Positions 17,111-25,186 of a stretch of 64,000 nt of DNA are shown here, one piece after another. The number at the start of each line of letters is the position of its first letter. The first letter of the stretch is position 1. The translations under genes were made by a program, and so were the position numbers. The notes beneath the pieces were generated by a model. The model worked only from the letters and a program-made list of their open reading frames with translations. It was not told the DNA's origin and made no database searches. The stretch covers positions 620,001 to 684,000 of the forward strand of contig NZ_FOJU01000001.1 of NCBI RefSeq assembly GCF_900111875.1, given 5' to 3'. Source of the stretch: Poseidonocella pacifica. Its GTDB lineage: Bacteria; Pseudomonadota; Alphaproteobacteria; Rhodobacterales; Rhodobacteraceae.

Positions 17111-18082
17111 TCAAGCTTGGAGACGGTGGAGCCGCCCCTCGTCCCAGGCCAGCCCCACGGCATCGCCCGGATTCTTTGGATCGGAAAAGAAGGTCGCCTC
17201 GGGAACGAGGGCGAGAATTTCGGTGCCGCTCATCTCGGCCGTGACGGCCACGTGGGCGCCCTGATATTCCACGGTGCGCACGATCGCGGGCCGCCCCGTG
17301 GGGCCAAGTCGCACATCATCGGCGCGCAGCGCATAGCGAACCCCGCCTTCCGACAGCACGTTGTGCCCCCCCATGAAACGGGCGACGAATTCGGTGCGCG
17401 GCGCGGCAAAGACATCGCGCGGGTTGCCTGCCTGTTCGATAACGGCGTTATTCATTACGACGATTTCGTCCGCGAGGGCGAGCGCCTCATCCTGTCCGTG
17501 GGTGACGTGCAGGAAGGAGATGCCCAACTCGCGTTGCAGCTTTTTGAGTTCCGCCCGGACGCGTACTCTCAGGAAAGGGTCGAGCGCTGACAAAGGCTCA
17601 TCCAGCAGCAGAACCCGCGGTTTCGTGACCAGCGCACGGGCCAGCGCGACCCGCTGTTGCTGCCCGCCGCTGAGTTGCGCGGGAAGTCGTTCCGCATAGG
17701 TTCCCATATCGACCAGCTCAAGCATTTCACCCGCCGCCCGGTCCCGTTCGGCGCGGTCGATCCCCTTCATGCGCAGCGAAAAAGCGACGTTGTCGCGCAC
17801 GGAGAGATGAGGGAAGAGCGCATAGCTCTGGAACATCATCGCCGTGCCACGGCGCGCGGGCGGCAGGTAGGAGACATCCTGTCCTTCCAGCACGATGGAC
17901 CCGTCGCTGATATCCTCGTGGCCCGCGATCATGCGCAGAGTGGTGGACTTGCCGCAGCCAGAAGGCCCCAGCAGGCAGACATAGCTGCCCCCCTTGAAGA
18001 CATGGCTGACATCACGGACGGCGACGGTATCGCCGTACCGCTTGGTCACATGCACCAATTCGAGATCTGCTCCGCTGCGCAT
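17111..18082 (-). CDS. Polyamine-type ABC transporter, ATP-binding protein (PotA-like)
   Basis: This 323-aa ABC ATPase has Walker A GPSGCGKST, signature LSGGQQQR, Walker B VLLLDEPLSALD and the H-loop in VTHGQDEAL. In place of the usual THDQEEA it reads THGQDEA, still keeping the His. A C-terminal TOBE-like beta domain (about residues 235-320) follows, typical of PotA/CysA/MalK proteins. It heads the operon ATPase, binding protein, permease, permease, racemase. The start ATG at 18082 is preceded by a divergent intergenic region holding a GntR-type operator candidate. Confidence 0.88.
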   Translation of the reverse strand: MRSGADLELVHVTKRYGDTVAVRDVSHVFKGGSYVCLLGPSGCGKSTTLRMIAGHEDISDGSIVLEGQDVSYLPPARRGTAMMFQSYALFPHLSVRDNVAFSLRMKGIDRAERDRAAGEMLELVDMGTYAERLPAQLSGGQQQRVALARALVTKPRVLLLDEPLSALDPFLRVRVRAELKKLQRELGISFLHVTHGQDEALALADEIVVMNNAVIEQAGNPRDVFAAPRTEFVARFMGGHNVLSEGGVRYALRADDVRLGPTGRPAIVRTVEYQGAHVAVTAEMSGTEILALVPEATFFSDPKNPGDAVGLAWDEGRLHRLQA

Positions 18083-18224
18083 CTTTGTTCCCCGTATTGC
18101 TGCATTTATGTGGAAGCGCCGAAGCCGGATTCGAAAGCAGAATGCGCCGTGATCTCCGTCTGCCGCGCGTGTTGCCTATTTTTTCGGCGCACCACATGCA
18201 GGGACGCGCAAAATCTGAACCAGA

Positions 18225-18236
18225 ATTGTATACGAT
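18225..18236. promoter_or_regulatory. GntR/FCD-type operator candidate
   Basis: ATTGTATACGAT is a near-palindrome centred on GTATAC. It fits the TNGTNNNACNA pattern bound by many FadR-subfamily GntR regulators. It lies about 80 bases before the divergent GntR gene and about 145 bases before the transporter operon, where one regulator could control both directions. Confidence 0.5.
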
Positions 18237-18313
18237 ATTGGATTCGAACTGGCGGCGCTTGCGCGGCAATTGGTTTGGTCCCCATGCTCAGGTGAATCAC
18301 AAGTGGGCGGTAT

Positions 18314-18991
18314 ATGGTGGAAATCCGGTCGTCGGGGAGCGAGAGGGTCGCGCAGGAACTGGCGCTGGCCATCCATGAACACCGGGTCGCACCCGGTGCG
18401 AAGCTGAACGAAGATGAGGTGGGCGAGGTTTTTGGCGTAAGCCGCACGGTCGTGCGCGCCGCGCTGCAACAGCTCTCTCATCAGCATCTCGTGGACCTAC
18501 GCCGAAATCGCGGGGCCTTCGTCGCGCGGCCTTCGGTGCGGGAGGCGCGGGAAGTGTTCGAGGCGCGTGCCTTGCTGGAGCCGCGAACCGCGCGCTCTGC
18601 CGCCGAAAGGATCACCGGGTCCGACATCCTCGCGCTGCAACGGCATATCGACGACGAACACGCCGCGCTTGATGCGGGCGATATTGGCCGGGCGCTGCAC
18701 CTCTCTGGGCTTTTTCATATAGAAATCGCGCGCATCGCGGATCAGAGCACGATCGCGGAATTCATCGCACAGCTCGTCGCGCGCTCATCGCTCATCATCG
18801 CGCTATATTGGGCGCGGCGCACGGCGCTCTGCGAAAGTCACGCCCATGATGCGCTGTTGCGCGCCTTGGCCGGTGGGGCAGGCGAGGAAGCCGAAGCACT
18901 GATGAAAAGCCATCTGCTCGACCTGCTGACCTCGCTCGACCTGCGCAACCGGAGTTCCGCACCGCAATCGCTGAAGGAGGCGCTGTCATGA
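18314..18991 (+). CDS. GntR-family transcriptional regulator (FCD domain)
   Basis: This 225-aa regulator has an N-terminal winged helix-turn-helix at about residues 8-70; LNEDEVGEVFGVSRTVVRAA is the recognition region. A C-terminal all-alpha FCD ligand domain follows. FCD metal-ligand candidates are the Asp/His residues in the H(I)DDEHAALD and FHIEIARIA segments and the later ESHAHDALL. Members sense organic or amino acids. It is divergent from the polyamine-type operon and overlaps the following GNAT gene as ATGA, so it probably controls the importer and racemase. The ribosome binding site is weak. Confidence 0.87.
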   Translation: MVEIRSSGSERVAQELALAIHEHRVAPGAKLNEDEVGEVFGVSRTVVRAALQQLSHQHLVDLRRNRGAFVARPSVREAREVFEARALLEPRTARSAAERITGSDILALQRHIDDEHAALDAGDIGRALHLSGLFHIEIARIADQSTIAEFIAQLVARSSLIIALYWARRTALCESHAHDALLRALAGGAGEEAEALMKSHLLDLLTSLDLRNRSSAPQSLKEALS

Positions 18992-19809
18992 TGCGTGTGG
19001 CAAGGCCCGATGATATCGACCTCATGCTCGATTGGGCCGCAGACGAAGGGTGGAATCCCGGACTGGAGGATGCGGCCGCCTTTCGCGCCGCTGATCCGCA
19101 TGGGTTCTTCGTGACCGAAGCAAAAGGGGTGCCCATCGCCGCCATCTCAGTGGTGAACCATTCGGCCAGTTTTGCCTTTCTGGGGCTCTATCTCTGCAAG
19201 CCGGAGTTTCGAGGGCTGGAGATTGGCTATGCGTTGTGGCGGCACGGCCTCGCCCATGCCGGGCCACGTACCGTTGGGCTCGACGGTGTCGCTGCGCAGC
19301 AAGGGAACTATGCCCTATCGGGATTTGTCCGGGCGGGGGCGACCCATCGCCTGCACGGCCGTATCGCGGCGCAGCGCGATCCTGCAATCCGCGCGGCGAC
19401 CGCAGGGGACTTTTCTCGCCTGATGGAGCTTGACCGCCGTGCGACAGGTGTTGATCGGTCGCGGTTTCTCGCCGTCTGGTTTGTGCAAACGGCAACCCGG
19501 CGCACGCTTCTGTTGGATACGGCGTATGGGCCGGCTGGGGTAGTGACGATCCGGCAATGCCGGCAGGGGGTCAAGGTGGGGCCGTTGATCGCGCGCGACG
19601 CACCGGCGGCTCTGCGCCTGTTGAACGCGGCGGCGGAGATCTTTGACCCTGATCTGATCGTGGATGTTCCGGACAGCCAGAGCGACCTGATCGCCGCGCT
19701 CGAGAAGTCGGGATTTACGTGCGGCTTTTCCACGGCGCGGATGTATCGTGGCACGCCGCCCGACGTGAACGGAACGCTCTGGGGCGTCGCCACGCTCGAA
19801 CTGGGGTGA
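18988..19809 (+). CDS. GNAT-family N-acetyltransferase with C-terminal extension
   Basis: The 273-aa protein has an N-terminal GNAT domain (about residues 1-125; the acetyl-CoA loop region is around YLCKPEFRGLEIGYAL). A second alpha/beta region (about 135-265) resembles the YitH/HolE-type GNAT with a DUF1248-like tail. It probably transfers an acetyl group to a small amine. AAGGAGG precedes the start and the ATG overlaps the GntR stop. A tempting but unproven idea is that it acetylates the amine imported by the divergent operon. Confidence 0.72.
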   Translation: MMRVARPDDIDLMLDWAADEGWNPGLEDAAAFRAADPHGFFVTEAKGVPIAAISVVNHSASFAFLGLYLCKPEFRGLEIGYALWRHGLAHAGPRTVGLDGVAAQQGNYALSGFVRAGATHRLHGRIAAQRDPAIRAATAGDFSRLMELDRRATGVDRSRFLAVWFVQTATRRTLLLDTAYGPAGVVTIRQCRQGVKVGPLIARDAPAALRLLNAAAEIFDPDLIVDVPDSQSDLIAALEKSGFTCGFSTARMYRGTPPDVNGTLWGVATLELG

Positions 19810-19862
19810 TTGACAAATCTGACTGATTTACTAGGACAAGGGAAACCTCGCAGGGAGCACCG

Positions 19863-20243
19863 ATGTTTCAGCTTGAAAACCCAAGGCCGCGTCGCAAACC
19901 AAGCCTGACGCCGATGATCGATGTGGTCTTCCTGCTGCTCGTGTTCTTCATGCTCGCGTCACGGTTCGGGATGGACATGCACCTGCCGCTCAAGGTGGCG
20001 GGACAGTCAGGCGGGGAATACACCGGCCCCCCCCGACTGGTGGATGTACTGCCTGAGGGAATACGGCTCAACGGGGTGGAGATTGCCGCCGATGCCTTGG
20101 CCGCAGAAATCGAACGCCTGACCGAGAAGCCCGAAGACACGATCATCCTGCGCCCGAGAGATGAGGCGAGCCTGCAACGGATCGTCGAAGTGATGCAGAC
20201 GCTCGGCGATGCCGGGTTCAATCAGATCGTTCTGGTGGAGTAG
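19863..20243 (+). CDS. ExbD/TolR-family biopolymer transport protein (canonical Asp)
   Basis: This 126-aa protein has a short cytoplasmic N-terminus, a single membrane helix at about residues 17-36, and a periplasmic domain. The helix carries Asp20 in SLTPMIDVVFLLL, the residue equivalent to ExbD Asp25 or TolR Asp23 that carries protons. Such proteins normally pair with an ExbB/TolQ proton channel to energise TonB or Tol-Pal. No ExbB/TolQ gene is in the window. GCAGGGAGC precedes the ATG. It starts 53 bases after the GNAT gene and is followed four bases later by a second ExbD-like gene. Confidence 0.85.
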   Translation: MFQLENPRPRRKPSLTPMIDVVFLLLVFFMLASRFGMDMHLPLKVAGQSGGEYTGPPRLVDVLPEGIRLNGVEIAADALAAEIERLTEKPEDTIILRPRDEASLQRIVEVMQTLGDAGFNQIVLVE

Positions 20244-20247
20244 CCCC

Positions 20248-20667
20248 ATGCGTTTCACAGAAGCCCCCCGCCGCGCGCCAAGCGAAAACATGGTGCCAAT
20301 GATCAACGTGGTCTTTTTGCTCCTCATCTTCTTTCTGATGACGGCACAGATCGCCCCGCCGGAACCCTTCGAAGTCACGCCGCCCGAAGCGGCGGAAACC
20401 GAACAGCCTGTCGGGGAGTTCACGCTCTATCTCAGTCCCGAGGCGGAGCTAGGCTTTCGCGATGCACTTGGGGAAGAGGCAGCCCTCGCGGCATTGGAGG
20501 CGGAACGAGCCGCGTTTTGTGCCGCAGAAGATTGCGAGGGTGAGGCCGCACCGCCCCTGACACTGCGGGCGGATCAGGGGGTTCCGGCGACGGAACTGGC
20601 CAAGTTGCTCCCCAAGCTCGGGGCGCTCGGGTTTTCGGATGTGGAGCTTGTGACGGCGACGAACTAG
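20248..20667 (+). CDS. ExbD/TolR-family protein with Asn in place of the membrane Asp
   Basis: This 139-aa ExbD-like protein has one membrane helix and a periplasmic domain. At the position of the proton-carrying Asp it has Asn20 (ENMVPMINVVFLLLIFFLM; codon AAC at 20305-20307). The periplasmic part contains two Cys residues (FCAAEDC) that could form a disulfide. The start at 20248 is chosen because it lies four bases after the preceding stop; an upstream in-frame ATG lies inside that gene. Pairing with the Asp-bearing neighbour as a heterodimer is an inference. It is convergent with the hydrolase gene, sharing CTAG. Confidence 0.82.
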   Translation: MRFTEAPRRAPSENMVPMINVVFLLLIFFLMTAQIAPPEPFEVTPPEAAETEQPVGEFTLYLSPEAELGFRDALGEEAALAALEAERAAFCAAEDCEGEAAPPLTLRADQGVPATELAKLLPKLGALGFSDVELVTATN

Positions 20668-21395
20668 GCGCGGTCCTTGGCGTCGAGCCACGCGCGAATG
20701 ATTTCCCGGTGCCGCTCAGGGCCGTAGCTGGGAAAATGCCCGCCGTGAACCACCCGCACCGGCAGATCATAGAGCCGAACCATGGAGCTATGATAATCGG
20801 CGGCATCGGCGTGATACGTGTCTTCGATCAGCGGGCCATCATAGACGATGTCACCGGAAAACAGGATGCCGGTCGCCGCTTCCCACAGCGCGATGCCACC
20901 CGGGGAATGTCCGGGCGTGTGAATCACCTCGAAATGCCGATCCCCCAGATCAATCAGGTCGCCATCCACTACGGTACGTGTCGCGGGTGCGGCTTTCACG
21001 GCGTAGGTCGTGGATTGATAGGGTGCCGGCGGTAGCTGGTCGAAAATCTCATCGGTGACGTAAGGATCGGCGAGAGTGGCCCTGTTTGCGGGGCAGGCGA
21101 GGATCTCGGCTTCGGCCTCATGCACGAGACGGTCCTGAAATTCATGGTGACAGCCGATGTGATCGAAATGGGTATGGCTCGCCACCGCGCTCAGCGCCCG
21201 TTCGGTAACCAGCGGCACCCAGTCGCGCAGGGAGACGACCCCCATACCACTATCGACCAGCATATCGCGGTCGCGGCCACGAACATGCCAACAGTTGCAG
21301 CGATAGAATTCCTTGATGTGCGGCTCCGATATGAGCGAGACATCATCGCCCTTTCGCTCGACCTGCCACCAGTCCTCCGGTTTGGCGCGATCCAT
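20664..21395 (-). CDS. Metallo-beta-lactamase-fold hydrolase
   Basis: This 243-aa protein has the MBL dinuclear metal motif HTHFDHIG, a later HTPGHSPGG (third His), FSGDIVYDG (bridging Asp) and VVHGGHFPS (last His). All metal ligands are therefore present. MBL-fold enzymes hydrolyse thioesters, lactones, phosphodiesters or similar bonds; the substrate here is unknown. The ATG at 21395 overlaps the ATPase stop as TGATG, making it the last gene of the second polyamine-type importer operon. That position suggests a catabolic role on the imported compound. Confidence 0.83.
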   Translation of the reverse strand: MDRAKPEDWWQVERKGDDVSLISEPHIKEFYRCNCWHVRGRDRDMLVDSGMGVVSLRDWVPLVTERALSAVASHTHFDHIGCHHEFQDRLVHEAEAEILACPANRATLADPYVTDEIFDQLPPAPYQSTTYAVKAAPATRTVVDGDLIDLGDRHFEVIHTPGHSPGGIALWEAATGILFSGDIVYDGPLIEDTYHADAADYHSSMVRLYDLPVRVVHGGHFPSYGPERHREIIRAWLDAKDRA

Positions 21396-22432
21396 CACGC
21401 TGCCTCAAAGACGCTGGCCGCTGCGGGATCGGCGGCGAGGGTGATCGTCTCTCCCTCCGCCGGGCAGGATGCGGCGGGCAGGTGGGCAATCAGGGTAAGA
21501 TCGGGCGCGGCCTCGGGCGACAGGTGCGCGCGGCAATGCGTGCCGAAGAAGGCCGCATCCCTGACCGTCGCAGGGCCGATGAACAGCGCCCCCGCACCGG
21601 TGCCAATTGCCTCCGGGCGCAAACAGAGGGTCAGCGGACCGGCCCCGGGCGCCGCAAGTGGCAGCTGGCCGAAGGGGGTTTCGATTCCATGCGCGCTGGC
21701 CTTGGCGGGGATGCGGTTCATCTCCCCCATGAAGCCAGCGGCAAAGAGGCTGGCGGGCTTTTGATAGATCCGCGCCGGGGGGCCCTGATCCTCAATCTGG
21801 CCAGCATTCATCACCACGATCCGGTCGGCAATGGCCATCGCCTCTTCCTGATCGTGGGTGACGTGCACAAAGGTCGTGCCCACGGCGCGCTGAATACGTT
21901 TGAGCTCGTCCTGCATCGCCCGGCGTAGTTTGAGGTCGAGCGCGCCAAGCGGCTCATCCAGCAGCAGAACGTCGGGAGACACAGCAAGCGCGCGGGCAAG
22001 GGCCACCCTCTGGCGCTGCCCCCCGGACAATTCATGCGGGCGCTTGTTGGCCGCGTCGGCAAGCCCCACTAGGCCCAGCATTTCCTCGGCTTTTGCATGG
22101 CGTGCTCGGCGGCCCATCCCCCCCATGCGCAGCCCGAAGCCGACGTTGTCGCGCAGGGTCATATGCGGAAACAGGGCGTAATCCTGAAACATCGTCGTGG
22201 TGGGCCGTTTGGCGGGGGGGACATGGGTCATGTCCGCGCCCCCGATCAACACGCGGCCAACCGACGGCGCGATGAACCCGCCAAGAACCGACAGCAAGGT
22301 CGTCTTGCCGCACCCGGAGGGGCCAAGCAGCGTGATGTACTCCCCGGCGGCGATCTCCATCTCGATATCGGTGAGGGCCTGATAGGTGCCGAACCAGTGG
22401 TCGACATGTTGGATCGAAACGGGGGCGGTCAT
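21395..22432 (-). CDS. Polyamine-type ABC transporter 2, ATP-binding protein (PotA-like)
   Basis: This 345-aa ABC ATPase has Walker A GPSGCGKTT, signature LSGGQRQR, Walker B VLLLDEPLGALD and the H-loop THDQEEA. A C-terminal TOBE domain spans about residues 265-340. It powers the importer encoded by the three genes upstream in the operon. The ATG overlaps the preceding permease stop (ATGA), and its own stop overlaps the MBL hydrolase start. Gene order (binding protein, permease, permease, ATPase) differs from the first such operon at 14-18 kb, so the two are not a simple tandem duplication. Confidence 0.9.
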   Translation of the reverse strand: MTAPVSIQHVDHWFGTYQALTDIEMEIAAGEYITLLGPSGCGKTTLLSVLGGFIAPSVGRVLIGGADMTHVPPAKRPTTTMFQDYALFPHMTLRDNVGFGLRMGGMGRRARHAKAEEMLGLVGLADAANKRPHELSGGQRQRVALARALAVSPDVLLLDEPLGALDLKLRRAMQDELKRIQRAVGTTFVHVTHDQEEAMAIADRIVVMNAGQIEDQGPPARIYQKPASLFAAGFMGEMNRIPAKASAHGIETPFGQLPLAAPGAGPLTLCLRPEAIGTGAGALFIGPATVRDAAFFGTHCRAHLSPEAAPDLTLIAHLPAASCPAEGETITLAADPAAASVFEAA

Positions 22433-23196
22433 GGGCGTTTCCTGAAGATGAGCAATTCGGCGAGAAAGACAGCGACGATGGAGACGAGGAAAACGAGGCT
22501 GCCGATGGCATTCAGACGCGGCGAGAGGCCAGAGCGCAGCAGTGACCAGATCTCGACCGGAAGCGTGACATCGAAACGGGTCAGCAGGAAAGAGATGATG
22601 AACTCATCCCAACTCAGCGTGACCGAAAGGAAGAAGGCCGCGAGCAGGGCGGGCATCAGCATCGGCACGGTCACGAGCGTGACCACCTGCCACTCACGCG
22701 CCCCGAGGTCGCGGGCGGCGCGCTCTGCATTCTGTTGCTGCGCCCCCATGGAGGCATAGATGATGGCAAAGCAGAGCGGCAGGTTGATGACCACATGGCC
22801 GATCCCCGCCGTCATCAGAGAGAGCGGAAGGCCGAGGCGCTGGAGCACCATCAAAAGCCCAAGGCCGACGATGAGGTAGCTGACGGTGAGAGGCGCGATC
22901 AGCAGGCCCCGCACCAGGGCCGATCCCGGCATGACATGCCGCGCAAGGCCGTAGGCGGCAAGGAAGCCCAAGGTGCAGGCCACGGCGGAGGACCCGCCAG
23001 CCACCGCGAGTGAGTGCAAAAGCGCGGCGACGAGGTCTTCATCCCCCAGAATGTCCGCATACCAACGCAAGCTCGGCCCGTCGAAGGGCGGCACCGGAAG
23101 CCCGCCCCCCTGAAAGGAGAACAGCACCAGTGCCCCGACGGGCAGGTAGATGAAGACGAAGGCGGCGGTGAGGTAGATCCACGGAAGCACTCTCAT
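22429..23196 (-). CDS. Polyamine-type ABC transporter 2, permease (PotC-like)
   Basis: This 255-aa permease has six membrane segments. The EAA motif is AERAARDLGAREWQVVTLVTVP, and the first helix is followed by the PPFDGPSLRWYADIL loop common in PotC-type proteins. It overlaps both neighbours by four bases (ATGA), so it is a middle gene of a coupled operon. It partners with the PotB-like permease. Substrate unknown; polyamine or a related cationic or amino compound is the family expectation. Confidence 0.88.
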   Translation of the reverse strand: MRVLPWIYLTAAFVFIYLPVGALVLFSFQGGGLPVPPFDGPSLRWYADILGDEDLVAALLHSLAVAGGSSAVACTLGFLAAYGLARHVMPGSALVRGLLIAPLTVSYLIVGLGLLMVLQRLGLPLSLMTAGIGHVVINLPLCFAIIYASMGAQQQNAERAARDLGAREWQVVTLVTVPMLMPALLAAFFLSVTLSWDEFIISFLLTRFDVTLPVEIWSLLRSGLSPRLNAIGSLVFLVSIVAVFLAELLIFRKRP

Positions 23197-24041
23197 ATCC
23201 GGTCAAGCCTCAACCAGCGGGCGCATCCGAGATACGCCAGTGTCACCAGCCCCATCAGCACGATGGCAAGCGCCGAGGCGAGCGGGAAGTCCGCGCGGCG
23301 GCCAAGCTGCACCATGATGACCTGCGGCACGGTCAATTCGTTGTTTCCCCCGAGGATCTGCGGCGTGATGTAATCGCCGATACAGAGCACGAAGGTCAGG
23401 AAGGCACCGGTCACGATGCCGGGCAGGGTGAGCGGCAGGATGACATGCCGAAACGTTTGAAACGCATTGGCCCCAAGATCCATCGCCGCCCGTCGGTAAT
23501 TGGGCGAGAGTTGAATGAGGTTGGCAAAGATCGTCAGCGTCAGGAGCATGACGAAGAAATGCACAAAGCCCGTCACCGTCGCGATGCGGGTATTGGCCAG
23601 CGTGATCGGCTCCGCGATCAGGCCGAGCGTCATCAGCGCCTTGTTCACCACCCCTTCGCGCGAGAGCACCAGAAGCCACGCATAGGACCGTACCACATAG
23701 GAGGTCCAGAAGGGCAGGATCGCAAGCAGCAGGGCAAGCCGCTGCCACCGCGGCGGCACGCGAAAGGCGATGATCCAAGCCAGCGGATAGGCAAGCAGGA
23801 TAGACAGGACGGTAACCGTGAGGGTGATTTCGAGCGAGACGAGCACCGCGCGCCAGAGGTACGCCTTCTGCGCAAGCTCGGCATAGTTCGCCAGCGAAAA
23901 CCCCCAGACGAGCGTGCGCCCTTCGAGCGTGGCAAGGCTCATCGCCCCCATCACGACAAAGGGCACGACGAAGAACGCCAGCGTCCAGAGCAGAGCCGGG
24001 GCAACAAAGCCCCAACCCTTGAGTGTATCGCGCGCTATCAC
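23193..24041 (-). CDS. Polyamine-type ABC transporter 2, permease (PotB-like)
   Basis: This 282-aa permease has six membrane segments. The EAA region is RRAAMDLGANAFQTFRHVILP. The start is chosen at the GTG at 24041, which overlaps the binding-protein stop as GTGA and is preceded by GGAGA ten bases upstream. A second GTG at 24062 is in frame but would give a 25-base overlap. It forms the membrane channel with the PotC-like protein. Confidence 0.87.
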   Translation of the reverse strand: MIARDTLKGWGFVAPALLWTLAFFVVPFVVMGAMSLATLEGRTLVWGFSLANYAELAQKAYLWRAVLVSLEITLTVTVLSILLAYPLAWIIAFRVPPRWQRLALLLAILPFWTSYVVRSYAWLLVLSREGVVNKALMTLGLIAEPITLANTRIATVTGFVHFFVMLLTLTIFANLIQLSPNYRRAAMDLGANAFQTFRHVILPLTLPGIVTGAFLTFVLCIGDYITPQILGGNNELTVPQVIMVQLGRRADFPLASALAIVLMGLVTLAYLGCARWLRLDRI

Positions 24042-25084
24042 TGGCTCAGCGTCTCCAGCCACAGGTCCTGCATCTCTATATCGAGATCGATGTCAGGCGC
24101 GGGGTAAAGCTGCGTCCGGGCCAGATAGTCGGGCTGATCATCCCAGCGCAAAACAGCTTTCTGCGCGTCCGAAAGATGCGCCCCCGCTTCGGCATTCGCA
24201 GGCATCCCCCAGAAGCAGGAGGAGGTCGCAAGCCGCGCTTGCCCCTCTGGGGAGACGATGTATTTCACGAATTCCAGCGCAAGGTCGGGCTTTTCGCTAT
24301 CGGCCAGCACCCCGATGGATTGCGCCCAGCGCACCGCGCCTTGTTCGGGGATGGTCCAGGTCAGTTCGGGTTGCTCTTCGGCCAGAACGGCAGTCAGCCA
24401 TTCGCCGCCGCCCACGACGATATCGACCTCACCCGTGGCCAGGGCGGTCTGACTCGCGACGACGCCGGCGACGGAGGCCGCGCGTCCGCGCATGTCTGTC
24501 AGAACAGTGCCCAATTCTTCGAGGGTGTCGGCGCTGATGTCGGCGGTGTCGATCCCGGCGGACATGGCCGCGAGCCCCATGACAGGCAGGTAGTAATCGT
24601 AGATGGTCAGGCGACCGTCGTATTTCTCGGACCACACCTTGGTGAGGTCTTCCATATCCGCCGGATCGACCTTGTCGGAGTTGTAGGAAATCGTGTTGTA
24701 GCCGAACTTTTCGGTGACCGCATAGGTCTTGCCATCCGCGCCGTTGTTCTCCGCCATCACCACTTCGGGAAAGAAATCCCCGGTCGGAAGTTGATCGGCG
24801 GGGATCTCTGCCAGAAGGCCCGCATCGACGGCGCGGAACACGTCGATACCGTCGATCACCAGCACATCCCAATCACCGGGGCGCGACTGTTCCAGAAGGG
24901 CCAGAGCCGCGCCTGTACCTTCGTATTCGCGCAGGTTGACCTTGACCCCATGCGCCTCCTCAAAGGGTTCGATCAGCGCCGGATCAGTGTGATCGCACCA
25001 GACGAGCGCGTTCAATTCCTCCTGCGCCATGGCCGCTGGCGCGAGACAGGTGCTGCCCAGAAGGGCGAATGTCAGTTTCTTCAT
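24038..25084 (-). CDS. Polyamine-type ABC transporter 2, substrate-binding protein (PotD-like)
   Basis: This 348-aa periplasmic binding protein has a Sec signal peptide ending near PAAMA. The PotD-like body includes LVIDGIDVFRAV, a TEKFGYNTISYNSDKV segment and VKYIVSPEGQ. The ATG at 25084 is preceded by AGGGGAAA. An open frame runs about 890 bases further upstream, but that stretch lies antisense to the TetR gene and is not protein-like. It is the first gene of the operon, divergent from the TetR gene. Unlike the other in-operon binding-protein genes here, it has no hairpin after it. Confidence 0.87.
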   Translation of the reverse strand: MKKLTFALLGSTCLAPAAMAQEELNALVWCDHTDPALIEPFEEAHGVKVNLREYEGTGAALALLEQSRPGDWDVLVIDGIDVFRAVDAGLLAEIPADQLPTGDFFPEVVMAENNGADGKTYAVTEKFGYNTISYNSDKVDPADMEDLTKVWSEKYDGRLTIYDYYLPVMGLAAMSAGIDTADISADTLEELGTVLTDMRGRAASVAGVVASQTALATGEVDIVVGGGEWLTAVLAEEQPELTWTIPEQGAVRWAQSIGVLADSEKPDLALEFVKYIVSPEGQARLATSSCFWGMPANAEAGAHLSDAQKAVLRWDDQPDYLARTQLYPAPDIDLDIEMQDLWLETLSQ

Positions 25085-25124
25085 CGTTGTTTCCCCTGTT
25101 GGTGGTCGTTCTTGAGAAAAAAGT

Positions 25125-25136
25125 TGAACAGGTTCA
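25125..25136. promoter_or_regulatory. Small palindrome between the TetR gene and transporter operon (candidate operator)
   Basis: TGAACAGGTTCA has 5-bp arms (TGAAC/GTTCA) around AG. It sits mid-way in the 102-base divergent intergenic region (25085-25186), the only stretch that can hold the promoters of both the transporter operon and the TetR regulator. The direct repeat TTGAGAAAAA near 25112 and 25178 flanks it. Short for a TetR site, so moderate confidence. Confidence 0.4.
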
Positions 25137-25186
25137 TTTTTATAGTCAACAATAAAATACACAGCGGGCAGGAGAGTTTGAGAAAA

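Noticed and set aside
19810-19862. Promoter between the GNAT gene and the exbD pair
   Set aside because: TTGACA is present at 19810-19815 but no -10 of acceptable sequence at 16-18 bases was seen; left unannotated.
24023-25186. Upstream extension of the TetR open frame, and the matching extension of the binding-protein frame
   Set aside because: Each extension lies antisense to the other gene; only the segments starting at 25187 and 25084 show family motifs and ribosome binding sites.
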